DNA of 28,706 nucleotides from Muellerivita sp035541195 (GCA_035541195.1 DATKNU010000241.1:1-28706), one strand, 5' to 3'; positions 6,466 through 14,871 are shown, counted from the stretch's first letter. The notes: generated by a model from the letters alone, not told the origin. Made by a program: numbers and translations.

Positions 6466-7938
6466 ATGAAAAAAGCTTTGCTTGGGGCGATTTTCACGCT
6501 TCTTTTTTCCCAAAACCCGACTTACGCCTCCGATGCCCGGGTGGATGCCACGGGCGGCCTCAGCTTGGTGGTCACCGACGAGGTGGATGACGTCAACCCC
6601 TTCAACTTGGGCGATCCCGCCGGCCTCGCTTTGCTTGCCCCCCAAACCCGCTTTGACGCGGGCGGCGAATGGGTGAAGGAATATTTCCCGCCTTCCGGCG
6701 ACCAATTCCACGTTTACGGCGCGATGAACGACCTGACCAGCGACAACGTGAAGTACCACGGGCTTATCGCTTTTTTAAACAACAACTGGGCCATCCAAGC
6801 CGACGGGGACACTTTGCATACCGAAGGCGAACAGAACCCGTCCAACAACGTGGACACCAACGACCGCTATCGGGGCACTTTTAAAACCGCTTATGACTTT
6901 GGGATTTTCACCCTGGGCGGGCAGATACAACCGTCTCAATCGAACGTAAAATTCAAAGACCACTTTTTGACCACTGTCACGTCAGATGAAATTTTATCCG
7001 CAACAGGAACTATGAATTCATTGTCGGGCACAGGAGCCATATTGATTAACCTTTTAGGCACCGACAACACCAAACAAGATCATTTGAGAGTCGGCGGGAT
7101 TGTATCTACTCAATTAACTCCAAGCCAAGAAGTGGACAGCCTCCCCGTCAGCAATACTTTGAGCACCAACACCTTCACATTAACTCAAACTACCACCGAC
7201 CAAAATGTACTCACTTGGGGACCTGAAATTTATTTCGATTCGCCAGGTTTCCAGGCCGCCCTTGTGGGCCGTCTGGCTAATTTTGATGTTTCTTTCGAAC
7301 AAGATTCAACCAATTCGGGTGCCATCGCCAACATTTCTAAGTTCAAGGCCGAATCCGGCACAATTTCAGCCGGGATCGCCGTTTTCAAAATAACCAGCCC
7401 CATCGCTTCGGGCTTGAATTTAAAAACCGGCGGGGCTTTCACCCTTGAAATCGACAATAGCAACAGCTATCAAACTTCGGGCGCGGCCAATGGCGGCGCC
7501 AGCATTACGGGCTGGAACGGCCAATTTGGCGTGGGCTTCGAGAACCCCCAGGATTACACCCTTGGAATCCAGGTTTCAGCGGCGGGAATCAACGGCAATG
7601 AGGGCAATTCCGCCAGCGTTACCACGACGAACAACTATTTCGACTACAAGATTTCAGTGGGCGGGGAACGGTGGATTTCCAAGCACTGGGCCGTTCGGCT
7701 GGGTTTCACTTATGAGGACGCCAACAATAAGGGGACCGCAGAGCAACCCGGATTCTTCTTCCCCATTGACCCGGGGTTGGAGGTGCAAACCAACACCCTC
7801 TCGGGGGGTCTCGGTTACGCCGATGCCCGCCTCAAGTTGGATTTGAACCTTTTCATCGGCCAGCCCCAAGTGGCGAATGACCCGAGCGGTTACGGCAATC
7901 AATATGGCGCGCAAGGCGCCGCTTCTCTGTTGTTCTAA
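6466..7938 (+). CDS. Outer-membrane beta-barrel protein, function unknown
   Basis: The 490-residue protein has a signal peptide ending near TYASDA, an early segment VNPFNLGDPAGLALLAP like the N-terminus of several barrel families, and then alternating polar/hydrophobic strands to the end. The last residues, QGAASLLF, end in Phe, the usual signal for Bam-dependent insertion. It is best described as a porin-like or transport barrel; I cannot name the substrate. The middle, about 6960-7330 (residues 165-290), is visibly more AT-rich and rich in Asn, Thr and Ser, as expected for variable surface loops. The gene converges with the Thr-Pro lipoprotein gene, with only 7 bases between the stops. The start at 6466 is set by the signal peptide; the ribosome-binding site (AGGG) is weak. 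Confidence 0.82.
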   Translation: MKKALLGAIFTLLFSQNPTYASDARVDATGGLSLVVTDEVDDVNPFNLGDPAGLALLAPQTRFDAGGEWVKEYFPPSGDQFHVYGAMNDLTSDNVKYHGLIAFLNNNWAIQADGDTLHTEGEQNPSNNVDTNDRYRGTFKTAYDFGIFTLGGQIQPSQSNVKFKDHFLTTVTSDEILSATGTMNSLSGTGAILINLLGTDNTKQDHLRVGGIVSTQLTPSQEVDSLPVSNTLSTNTFTLTQTTTDQNVLTWGPEIYFDSPGFQAALVGRLANFDVSFEQDSTNSGAIANISKFKAESGTISAGIAVFKITSPIASGLNLKTGGAFTLEIDNSNSYQTSGAANGGASITGWNGQFGVGFENPQDYTLGIQVSAAGINGNEGNSASVTTTNNYFDYKISVGGERWISKHWAVRLGFTYEDANNKGTAEQPGFFFPIDPGLEVQTNTLSGGLGYADARLKLDLNLFIGQPQVANDPSGYGNQYGAQGAASLLF

Positions 7939-7945
7939 AAAGACT

Positions 7946-8869
7946 TTACTGACAATACTCCAACCAAATTTCTAACGGATGGGATAAAGACCCATTCTGC
8001 GAAACACCAGAAAGACTCGGGTAGAGTGTTCCCGAGTTCCCGGGATAATCTTTTAAAACTCCCACGCTCGATCCATAAAGAGGGAAAGCATCTGTCGTGG
8101 TTGGGAAAACACCGATCCAATAAATTGACCCGCCAGGTAAGTAAAGCCTGGGCGAGAAAGTCACCGAATTAACCCCCGTCGTGTAGGCACTTGTAACGGT
8201 GCTGACGATCAGGCTCGAAGGTGCGCTTGGGGCGCCACCATTATCTGAATAAATGCAAACTTGTAATTGTGGATTAGTCAGCAAATGATCAATATTAAAT
8301 TTTAAATCCGCGATTTGGGCTAAACCTCCCGACACAATGGTGACGGGTGACAATCCCACTGTCAGACTTGTTATATCGGTCGCTCCTGATCCTCCATCAG
8401 TACTATTACCTGTCAGAGCCTTAGTCTGGCAAGCCGTCGGGGTACTGGTGGGCGTATTGGTCGGCGTCAAAGTGGGCGTGAAGGTCAAGGTGACCGTGGG
8501 CGTTAACGTGGGAGTCAAGGTCGGCGTCAGGGTCGGGGTCCGCGTGGGCGTGTCACTGGGCGTGTTCGTCGGCGTCACCGTGGGGGTCGGGGTTTTGGTG
8601 GCCGTGGGCGTGCGGGTGGGCGTATCGCTGGGCAGCGGGGTCTGGGTCAAAGTCACCGTGGGACTGGGCGTTTGGGAAGGCGTCAAGGTCACCGTTAAAG
8701 TGACCGTGGGGGTCGCGGTGGCGGGCGGCGTGAGGGTGCCCGAAACCGTGGCGGTGGGGGTGCCGGCGGCGCCCGCGTTGGGGTTGGTGGGGTCCATCTT
8801 GCCGCAATCACAAGCCAGCGGCATGGCCGCGCAGGCCATCAGGATCAACACCAGGATGGAACGGTTCAT
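7946..8869 (-). CDS. Lipoprotein with long Thr-Pro linker and C-terminal surface domain
   Basis: The 307-residue product starts with a short lipoprotein-type signal (MNRSILVLILMACAAMPLAC), with candidate lipidation Cys at 13 or 20. Residues about 37-147 are a low-complexity linker of TPT, TLT and TNTPS repeats, which would be extended. The C-terminal domain (about 148-307) is Gly/Ser/Thr-rich with two or three Cys (TACQTK, LQVCIYSDNGG, EYCQ), a likely beta-sandwich exposed outside or in the periplasm. Text such as CIYSDNGGAPSAPSSLIV and YWIGVFPTT resembles choice-of-anchor/'IYSDNxGxPG' domains of surface proteins; this is a recalled resemblance. DNA composition changes sharply from GC-rich (linker) to AT-richer (C-terminal domain). 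The ATG at 8869 is preceded by a weak AAGG and by the palindrome C6-GC-G6 at 8896-8909. Confidence 0.78.
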   Translation of the reverse strand: MNRSILVLILMACAAMPLACDCGKMDPTNPNAGAAGTPTATVSGTLTPPATATPTVTLTVTLTPSQTPSPTVTLTQTPLPSDTPTRTPTATKTPTPTVTPTNTPSDTPTRTPTLTPTLTPTLTPTVTLTFTPTLTPTNTPTSTPTACQTKALTGNSTDGGSGATDITSLTVGLSPVTIVSGGLAQIADLKFNIDHLLTNPQLQVCIYSDNGGAPSAPSSLIVSTVTSAYTTGVNSVTFSPRLYLPGGSIYWIGVFPTTTDAFPLYGSSVGVLKDYPGNSGTLYPSLSGVSQNGSLSHPLEIWLEYCQ

Positions 8870-8895
8870 GTCGTCAGCCTTTCAGGGCTGTCCCG

Positions 8896-8909
8896 CCCCC
8901 CGCGGGGGG
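8896..8909. repeat. Short perfect GC palindrome in the leader of the lipoprotein gene
   Basis: Six C, GC, six G: a perfect 14-base palindrome 26-39 bases upstream of the lipoprotein ATG. It is followed by no T run. It could be a simple hairpin in the 5' leader or incidental. Confidence 0.5.
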
Positions 8910-9055
8910 TGGCGTGAAGTTTGACGAGATGATCCCTTCCCGGCCCGTCCAATGCAAGTTTCGGGAAAGTAACTTGATTGAATTAAACGGGATTTATATT
9001 TCTAAAAACCATTTTAGGCGGATGGGTAAACCACTTCCCTGCGCGCTTGGCCGAT

Positions 9056-9400
9056 TTATCCCGCCGTGTCGGACCCGCGGAAAATAAAATAAGCGGCCGC
9101 CACCAGGCAAATCCCCGCGTAAAGAAAATCCAGGCTCAGGGTCTTGCGCATGTAAAAGACCGCAAAGCCGGCGAAAACCACCATGGTGATGATTTCCTGC
9201 GTGATCTTGAGCTGGGACAAGGTAAAAGCGCCGTAACCCAGCCGGTTGGCGGGCACCTGCAGCAGATACTCGAAAAAAGCGATGCCCCAACTCACCAAAA
9301 CCGCCACCATCAGGGGCTTGTCCCGAAGGGTCTTCAAGTGCCCATACCAGGCGAAAGTCATGAAGATATTGGAAAGAAACAAAAGGCCGATGGTGCGCAT
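9056..9400 (-). CDS. DUF486 family small membrane protein (DMT-like)
   Basis: The 114-residue protein starting MRTIGLLFLSNIFMTFAWYGHLK matches the DUF486 family, which I recognise from this N-terminus and from ITQEIITMVVFAGFAVFYMRK. It has four hydrophobic helices (about 4-20, 30-47, 68-84, 91-106) and resembles half of a drug/metabolite transporter; the function is unknown. I chose the ATG at 9398-9400 over one 19 codons upstream because GGAGGAGCCCC lies directly before it and the extra residues are Arg-rich, unlike the family. It is divergent from the hydrolase gene. Confidence 0.87.
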   Translation of the reverse strand: MRTIGLLFLSNIFMTFAWYGHLKTLRDKPLMVAVLVSWGIAFFEYLLQVPANRLGYGAFTLSQLKITQEIITMVVFAGFAVFYMRKTLSLDFLYAGICLVAAAYFIFRGSDTAG

Positions 9401-9555
9401 GGGGCTCCTCCAAGCTTGGGCTGACCTTCTTTTAACCCGCCGAACCGGCATAATCAATAACCGAACGGTTCTTTAAAATAATCGGGCTTGTGGGTGAAGC
9501 CCGGGGCCAAAATAGTGGATAATGGCCCGTCGCCATTCCACCCCTGGGGACAACC

Positions 9556-10539
9556 TTGCCCTTCCGGCCTTCCATCTTCGCCGCCGCCCTGGCCCTCTCC
9601 CTGGCCCCCTTGCCGCTTGGGGCCAAGCCCCACGCGGTCAAGGTCGTGGTCAACACTCAAAGCCTGGTGTTGCACGACGATACCCGCGACCGCGACGTGG
9701 CCGTGAAAATTTACGACCCCCGCGCCTCCAATTTCCCCGGACGCCTGCCCGTCATCCTCTTCTCGCCCGAGGCCGGAAGCTCGAAGGATTCCTACGGCTA
9801 CCTGGGCCACTATTGGGCCGAGCACGGTTATCTTTGCCTCTTCCTCGGGCACAAGGGCAGTGACGCCTACCTGATGAAAAAAGGAAAACCCCTCACCAGC
9901 CTGCGCAACATCGTGCAGTCCACCCGCAAGGACCAAAACCTCATCGACCGGCCCCAGGACATTTCCTTCGTGATCGATTCCCTGCCCGGCATCGAGTCCC
10001 AGGTGTCGGACCTCAAGGGCCGCGTGGACCCGACCCACATCGGCGTGGCCGGCCATTCCTTCGGGGCCTACACGGCCCTGGCGGTGGCGGGCGCGAGGGC
10101 GCATTTATCCGACGGTTCCGAGAGGTTTTTCCAGGACAACCGGGTGACCTGCTTCGTGGGCCTTTCGCCCCCGGGGACTTCCAACCCGGGGTTTGATTTG
10201 GAATCCTGGCGGCCGATTTTAAGGCCCGTCCTGCTCATCCGTGGAAGCCAAGACCATGGGCTCAACGGCGAACCCGTGGAGTGGCGAGGGGAAGCCTTCA
10301 AGCACCTGCCGCCCCATCATAAGTTCGAGATTGTGCTTTCCGGCGCGGGCCACATGGACTTCAGCGACCGCCAATTGGACGGCAGCCGCGGCGGCTCCCG
10401 CTTCCACCCCTACGTGGAACAAGCCACCCTGGCCTTTTGGGACGCTTACCTCAAGGGCACGCAGGCCATCCAGCAACAATTGGCCGCGGGCGCCTTCCCC
10501 GCCAGCAAGGGCATCCGAGCCGCCGTACAGGTCAAATAA
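9556..10539 (+). CDS. Secreted alpha/beta hydrolase (dienelactone hydrolase/PAF-acetylhydrolase-like)
   Basis: The 327-residue protein has a signal peptide (FAAALALSLAPLPLGA) and an alpha/beta-hydrolase fold. The nucleophile elbow is GHSFGA with Ser168; the likely acid is Asp233 in RGSQDHG and the likely base His266 in GAGHMDF. The oxyanion region is probably LFSPEAG near 68-74. The best family match by motif is the 'predicted dienelactone hydrolase' group (COG4188-like), which includes chlorophyllase and PAF-acetylhydrolase relatives acting on esters. The substrate is unknown; it is probably periplasmic. The start is a TTG at 9556 with CTGGGGACAA just before it; the ATG at 9522 is in another frame. 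It converges with nuoM. Confidence 0.82.
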   Translation: MPFRPSIFAAALALSLAPLPLGAKPHAVKVVVNTQSLVLHDDTRDRDVAVKIYDPRASNFPGRLPVILFSPEAGSSKDSYGYLGHYWAEHGYLCLFLGHKGSDAYLMKKGKPLTSLRNIVQSTRKDQNLIDRPQDISFVIDSLPGIESQVSDLKGRVDPTHIGVAGHSFGAYTALAVAGARAHLSDGSERFFQDNRVTCFVGLSPPGTSNPGFDLESWRPILRPVLLIRGSQDHGLNGEPVEWRGEAFKHLPPHHKFEIVLSGAGHMDFSDRQLDGSRGGSRFHPYVEQATLAFWDAYLKGTQAIQQQLAAGAFPASKGIRAAVQVK

Positions 10540-10550
10540 AACCATCCTTC

Positions 10551-10572
10551 AAAACCCAATCCCCCGGGTTTT
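10551..10572. terminator. Weak possible bidirectional terminator between hydrolase and nuoM
   Basis: AAAACCC (10551-10557) pairs with GGGTTTT (10566-10572) around an 8-base loop, with A/T on the flanks. The stem has only three G-C pairs, so it would be weak. Its place between two convergent genes is the main support. Confidence 0.3.
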
Positions 10573-10624
10573 TACCTTCAACTCATTTTGATTTTTGGCG
10601 GGCTTGGCGCCTTGGCTTGGAAGG

Positions 10625-12127
10625 TTACTTCTTTTGGCCCTGCAGCATGCGCTGATAGGCCGCGAAGTCGGTCATGACCGGAAGCGTGTTCAAGCGTTGG
10701 AGCACGTTCAACTGCACGGTTTTTTCCATGGGCTGAAGCAGCGCGTTGGGGCAGACGCCGATCCAAACCGACGCGGCCAAGAGGGGCAGGAGCAAAAGCG
10801 CCTCCCGCCAGGACAGGTCCTCGACCTTCCCGCTGGACTTCATGGGCCCCAGGAAAATTTTCTCGAAGAACCGGATCAGGGGCCAGGAAGAGAAAAGCAG
10901 GCTTCCCGCCAGGGCCAGCCCCAGCCACGGCGACGCCTGATAAACCGCCAGCAGGATCAAAAAGGCCCCGCTGAAGACCCCCAAGCCCGGAAAGGCGCCC
11001 AAGCCCAACAGGGCGACGAAAAAGGCCAGCGCCAGCCGGGGCGCCTTCAAGATCCACCCCCCGAAATGGTCCAGCTCCCGGGCCGGGCGCCGCCGCAAAA
11101 CCATGGCCAGCACCGTCAAAAAAAAGGCCAGGGACAAGGCCGACCCCAGCGTCTTGAGCAGCGCGCCTTGGAACCCGATCATGGAGAAACTGAAAAGGCC
11201 CAAAAGCACCCAACCCATCTGGGCCACCGTGAGGGAGGCCGCCAGGCGCCTCGGGTCGTTTTGCAGGGCCGCGCGCAGGGTCCCATAAAGCACCACGCCC
11301 AATCCCAGGCCGAGGAAAACCGGCTCGAAGGCCTTGGCCGCGAAGGGGAAAAAAGGCACGCTGTAGCGCACCAAACCGTAAACCCCCAGGGACGCGAAAA
11401 GGCTCGCCAGGACCAAGACCCCGCCCGAGGGCGCCTCGGCCCAAAGATCCGACATCCAACTGTGGAAGGGCGGCAGGGGGATCTGGATGAGGAAGGCCGC
11501 CGTCAGGGCCAAGAAGGCCCAAAATTGCAGGTCATCCGGGAGGGTTTGGTCGAAGATCTCGAAATAATCGAACGTATGGGTCTGGTGGGCCACCATCAAA
11601 AACCCCGCCAGCAACAGCAGGGAGGCGCCCATTTGGAAGACCATGAATTGGAAGGTGGCGGGCGCCCGCCTCGAGGACCCGAAAAAACGGAAAAGGTAAA
11701 AAAGCACCACCATCACCCCTTCCCAAGCCAGGAAGAACAACAACAGGTCGTTGGCGGCGAAGGCCGTGAGCATCACGCTTTCCAAAAGCAAAAGGCAGGC
11801 GTAAAAGGCCTTGCCCCTCTCGCGGCGGTTCTTCACGTCGCCGGCGATCGCCAAGGGGATCAGGAAGGTGGTCAAAAGCGCGAAGCCCAACGAGATCCCG
11901 TCCAACCCCAGGCTGTCATGGAACCCCAGCCAGGCCCCCAAATCCAGCCTTTGCTTGAATTGGAACCCGCCGTCAAAGGGGTCGAATTGCAAATAAAAAC
12001 GCAGGGACAGGACGAAGGCCGCCAAGGACGCGCCCAAGGCCAGGCGCCAGCCGCCCTTGGGGTTCGGCGATAAAAAAATGAGCAGCGCGCCCAAGCAGGG
12101 CAGGCCCAAAATCCAAGAAAGGGTCAA
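10625..12127 (-). CDS. nuoM: NuoM-like antiporter subunit, divergent, several channel residues replaced
   Basis: The 500-residue multi-spanning protein shares the NuoM framework: FLAWEGVMV with Glu136 (TM5), PPFHSWMSDLWAEAPSGG (about 219-236), AQMGWVLLG and a C-terminal helix bundle. Residues that are charged or His in ordinary NuoM are replaced: the TM7 Lys is Gln215 (FLIQIPLPPF), the TM8 Lys is Ser246 (ASLGVYG), the AHMG His is Gln303, the SHG His is Ser329, and the Glu of GFxGEF is Ala388 (FSGAF). These alignments are from memory of the family. The start is taken as TTG 12125-12127, 13 bases after the nuoL stop, with CGGGGGAAC as binding site. In frame the ORF can extend 20 codons back into nuoL. 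It is co-transcribed with nuoL; its partner complex is not in the window. Confidence 0.8.
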   Translation of the reverse strand: MTLSWILGLPCLGALLIFLSPNPKGGWRLALGASLAAFVLSLRFYLQFDPFDGGFQFKQRLDLGAWLGFHDSLGLDGISLGFALLTTFLIPLAIAGDVKNRRERGKAFYACLLLLESVMLTAFAANDLLLFFLAWEGVMVVLFYLFRFFGSSRRAPATFQFMVFQMGASLLLLAGFLMVAHQTHTFDYFEIFDQTLPDDLQFWAFLALTAAFLIQIPLPPFHSWMSDLWAEAPSGGVLVLASLFASLGVYGLVRYSVPFFPFAAKAFEPVFLGLGLGVVLYGTLRAALQNDPRRLAASLTVAQMGWVLLGLFSFSMIGFQGALLKTLGSALSLAFFLTVLAMVLRRRPARELDHFGGWILKAPRLALAFFVALLGLGAFPGLGVFSGAFLILLAVYQASPWLGLALAGSLLFSSWPLIRFFEKIFLGPMKSSGKVEDLSWREALLLLPLLAASVWIGVCPNALLQPMEKTVQLNVLQRLNTLPVMTDFAAYQRMLQGQKK

Positions 12128-12140
12128 ACCGTTCCCCCGT

Positions 12141-14114
12141 TCAATGAAAAGCGAAGTAAACCAACAAAGCCGCGCCGCCCAAAACATAGAGCAGGTAAAA
12201 CTGGGCCCATCCCAGGTGGCTCTTCTTCAAGACGCGCACCCAACCCGCGGCCCGGCGGCCCAAAAAGCCCACCACCGACCCCAGCAAAACCTCATCGATC
12301 AACCTTTGGCAAACCCAATAAGCCGCCCGGCGGGCCCAACCCAAGGCGCCCTTCTCGTAAAAAGAATCCCACCCGAACCAGGGCGCCTCGGTTTTCCCCG
12401 CCTGGTCCAGCCAATGGATGAGCCCCGAGGACCAACGGGGCTTGACGTAATAAAAGTACCAGGACAATCCGGCGCCGGCCAAAACCACCGCCAGGAAAAC
12501 CAACATGAGGATGGGCTGCCAATTGCCCGCCAAGCCGTTGGACTCCAGCGTCGAGAGCCGGAAGGTGGAATCGAGGAAATGATGGAGCCGGGCCCCGCCG
12601 CCGATGGATTCGGGCAGCTCGATCCAGCCGATCCCCAGGGAAATGACCGCCAGGATGAGCAGGGGCACCGTCATGGCCAGGGGCGCGTCCTGGAAAGGCC
12701 GGCGGTCCTCCCGATGGCCGTGGTTTTTTTCCGGGCCGAAAAAAGCCAGGGCCGCCAATCGCGTGAGCGCGTAAGCCGCCAAGCCCGCCGCCGCCAAGCC
12801 CATGCCCCAAAAAACCTGGGGCAACCAGGGCACCAAGGGATTGGGCGTGGCCAGGGCCCGCCACAAAACCTCGTTGGCGCTGAAAAAAACCGAGAAGGGC
12901 GCGAGGCCAATGGCCGCCAACCAAGCCAAGAGAAAGGCCAGGGACGTCAGCGGCATCTGCTTGAGCAGGCCCCCCATCCGGCGGATATCCTGCTCGCCCT
13001 TTAAGGCCCCCATGACCGAGCCGGCGGCCAGCCAAAGCGGGGGAAGCAAGAAGCCGAAGGTGATCAAATGAAAAAGCCCGGCGATATAGGCGGTGACGCC
13101 CAAGGCCAAAAACATCAACCCCATTTGGGACAGGGCCCAATAGGCCAAAACCTTCTTGAGTTGGGTTTGGACCGCGCAAAGGAACCCCGCGCCCAGCGCG
13201 GTCAGGATTCCGGCCAAGGCCATAACCGTGGTGGCCCAGGGCGCCAAGACGAAAAGGAAGTGCAGGCGGGCCACCAAATAAACCCCCGTGACGCCCAGGG
13301 TGACCGAATAAAGAAGCCCCACCCCGGGCGCCGGCCCCGCGGTGGATTGGGGCAGCCAATGGGACAGGGGGAACTGGGCCGACTTGCCCAAGGCCGCCAC
13401 GAGGAAGCAAAAACAAAGGAGGGTGGCCTGTCCCTCATGGAAATCCTGCCGCAGGCTTTCCAGGTCGTTGAAGTTGGCGGTGCCGGCCAGGGCCACCACC
13501 AACAGCGTGCCCATGAGGAAGGCCCCGTCGGTGAGGCGATGGACGGCCAAGGCCCGCTGGGCGGCCCGGGCGGCCGGCCCCTCGACGCCGCCGAAGCCGA
13601 TCAAAAAGGCGGAGCAAAGCCCCACGCCTTCCCAACCCAAAAACAGCAGCAAAAAACCGTCGGCCATGACCAGGACCAACATGAAAAAAAGCAGCAGGTT
13701 CAAACAGGCGAAATAACGGCCCAGGTCCATCCCGGGTTGGGGTTTGAGGCTGCCCCAGGCGTAAAGATGGATCCACCCCGCGATCCAAGTGATGAAAAGG
13801 GTGAGCACCAACGACAAGTCGTCCAGCTGGAGCCCCAGGGGAAAGCGCAGGTGCGAGATTTCCATCCAGTTCAGCAGGCTTTGGAAAAGAACCGTGTTGT
13901 CGGGCAGCCCCCTCAAGGTCAGGAAGGCCAGGAAAGCCAGGAAGAAAGAAAAACCCGAGGCCGCCAAGGCGATGCCCCCGGCCAAGCGCGGGGCGGGGAA
14001 ACGGAAGGAAAGGAACAAATTGACCAGGGCCCCCAAAAGCGGGATGCCCGCGATCAGCCAAAGCCAACCGCAATTGACAGTGGAAAGCGCCTGCAAGGAT
14101 TGTAATTCGAGCAT
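12141..14114 (-). CDS. nuoL: NuoL-like antiporter subunit, divergent
   Basis: The 657-residue protein has the NuoL layout: FLGWEGVGLCSAFLIGF with Glu162, RLTDGAF (193-199), ALGKSAQFPLSHWLPQSTAGP with Lys244, LAYWALSQMGLMFLALGV, and a C-terminal part (about 595-657) corresponding to the lateral helix plus last span. The TM5 Glu/TM7 Lys pair is kept. Elsewhere, residues usually conserved are changed: LIHAATMV reads LLYSVTLG (His to Tyr269), FHLMTHAFFKALL reads FHLITFGFLLPPL (His to Phe353, Lys to Leu357), and FFSKDEIL reads FFSANEVL (Lys to Ala413). It forms a two-gene operon with nuoM. ATG 14112-14114 is preceded by GGGAGACGGG. It could be part of a complex I encoded elsewhere, or of another membrane complex. 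Confidence 0.85.
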   Translation of the reverse strand: MLELQSLQALSTVNCGWLWLIAGIPLLGALVNLFLSFRFPAPRLAGGIALAASGFSFFLAFLAFLTLRGLPDNTVLFQSLLNWMEISHLRFPLGLQLDDLSLVLTLFITWIAGWIHLYAWGSLKPQPGMDLGRYFACLNLLLFFMLVLVMADGFLLLFLGWEGVGLCSAFLIGFGGVEGPAARAAQRALAVHRLTDGAFLMGTLLVVALAGTANFNDLESLRQDFHEGQATLLCFCFLVAALGKSAQFPLSHWLPQSTAGPAPGVGLLYSVTLGVTGVYLVARLHFLFVLAPWATTVMALAGILTALGAGFLCAVQTQLKKVLAYWALSQMGLMFLALGVTAYIAGLFHLITFGFLLPPLWLAAGSVMGALKGEQDIRRMGGLLKQMPLTSLAFLLAWLAAIGLAPFSVFFSANEVLWRALATPNPLVPWLPQVFWGMGLAAAGLAAYALTRLAALAFFGPEKNHGHREDRRPFQDAPLAMTVPLLILAVISLGIGWIELPESIGGGARLHHFLDSTFRLSTLESNGLAGNWQPILMLVFLAVVLAGAGLSWYFYYVKPRWSSGLIHWLDQAGKTEAPWFGWDSFYEKGALGWARRAAYWVCQRLIDEVLLGSVVGFLGRRAAGWVRVLKKSHLGWAQFYLLYVLGGAALLVYFAFH

Positions 14115-14166
14115 CCCGTCTCCCGGTGGAAGATGCTTCCATCATCCCACAACCCAGGGGCGCCTC

Positions 14167-14233
14167 AAATAAAAAAGGCCCAACGCCGCCGGGTCTCCTG
14201 AGCGGAGCTAACAACCCCCGGCCAGTTTGGGCC
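14167..14233 (-). other. Structured terminator-like element upstream of nuoL
   Basis: Nested pairings are visible: 14177-14183 with 14227-14233 (GGCCCAA/TTGGGCC), 14188-14193 with 14217-14222 (GCCGGG/CCCGGC), and 14195-14198 with 14203-14206 (CTCC/GGAG). Read on the minus strand, the folded part is followed by TTTTTTATTT. The block AAATAAAAAAGGCCCAACGC (14167-14186) is an exact copy of 14246-14265 in the next terminator. It may be a second tandem terminator, or an attenuator in the nuoL leader. Confidence 0.5.
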
Positions 14234-14245
14234 ATCCGGACGCTT

Positions 14246-14279
14246 AAATAAAAAAGGCCCAACGCTTGGTTGGGCCTTT
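14246..14279 (-). terminator. Rho-independent terminator after the small outer-membrane barrel gene
   Basis: An 11-bp stem (14253-14263 with 14269-14279) and 5-base loop are followed on the minus strand by TTTTTTATTT. It begins 17 bases after the stop of the barrel gene. Confidence 0.85.
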
Positions 14280-14295
14280 GTCCCGCGCGGGATTC

Positions 14296-14871
14296 TTAGA
14301 ACAGGGAATAACCGGCTAAAAAGGTGAGGGTGCCGTTCTGGGCATTGGTGCCCTTCGCCACGTTTTCCACGCCCAGCTCATAACGGCCGCTGAGGTTGAA
14401 GCGGTCGATGTCCAGTTCCAAACCGCCGATCAAGGCCACGTCCGATTGGTTGATGTTGCTGATGTCGCCGCTCTGGTCCCGGGCCAAAACATTCCAACCC
14501 ACCGAGGCGCCCAGGAGGATGCTAGGGTTGATGACCGGCGTGCCCAGCCCAAACTTCAAGAGTACCGGAATCTCGATGTAATCCAGTTCGGCGTGGCTGG
14601 AGGTGCCGGAAATCTCGGCGCCCTTCTGCTCGTAAAGCACCTCAGGCCGGATCGAGAAGGACTTGCCGAAGTTCAGCGACAGGTATCCCCCGCCGATGAA
14701 ACCCAGGCGCTGGTCGTTCAAATTGCCCACCGAGCTCACGTCACCCAAGAAATTGGAAAAATTAGCGCCGGCTTCCAGCCCCAGGTTGAAGTCCTGGGCG
14801 TTGGAACGGGTCGGCCCCAAAAGCGCGGCCAAGGCCAAAGCCAGTCCCGCCACGAAAAGTTTCAAACGCAT
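14296..14871 (-). CDS. Small outer-membrane beta-barrel protein (PorT/OmpX-like)
   Basis: This 191-residue protein has a signal peptide (MRLKLFVAGLALALAALLGP, cleaved near SNA|QDF). The opening FNLGLEAGANFSNFLGD and later RLGFIGGGYLSLNFGKSFSIRPEVLYEQKG are typical of the 'outer membrane protein beta-barrel' (PorT-like) family. About eight strands are expected. The end LTFLAGYSLF has the C-terminal Phe. The role is unknown: small barrels of this type are structural or accessory. I chose the ATG at 14869-14871, which has GGAGG 7 bases before it, over an upstream in-frame start 10 codons back, because it gives a normal signal peptide. It is monocistronic, with its own terminator. Confidence 0.82.
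   Translation of the reverse strand: MRLKLFVAGLALALAALLGPTRSNAQDFNLGLEAGANFSNFLGDVSSVGNLNDQRLGFIGGGYLSLNFGKSFSIRPEVLYEQKGAEISGTSSHAELDYIEIPVLLKFGLGTPVINPSILLGASVGWNVLARDQSGDISNINQSDVALIGGLELDIDRFNLSGRYELGVENVAKGTNAQNGTLTFLAGYSLF

Noticed and set aside
8420..8770. Repetitive GTGGGCGT-like DNA as a possible CRISPR or tandem array
   Set aside because: The repeats are irregular in length and simply encode the Thr-Pro linker of the lipoprotein; no spacers or constant repeat are seen.
10595..12073. 492-codon plus-strand frame opposite nuoM
   Set aside because: The translation is Gln/Arg/Gly/Pro-rich low-complexity, and the opposite strand encodes a coherent membrane protein.
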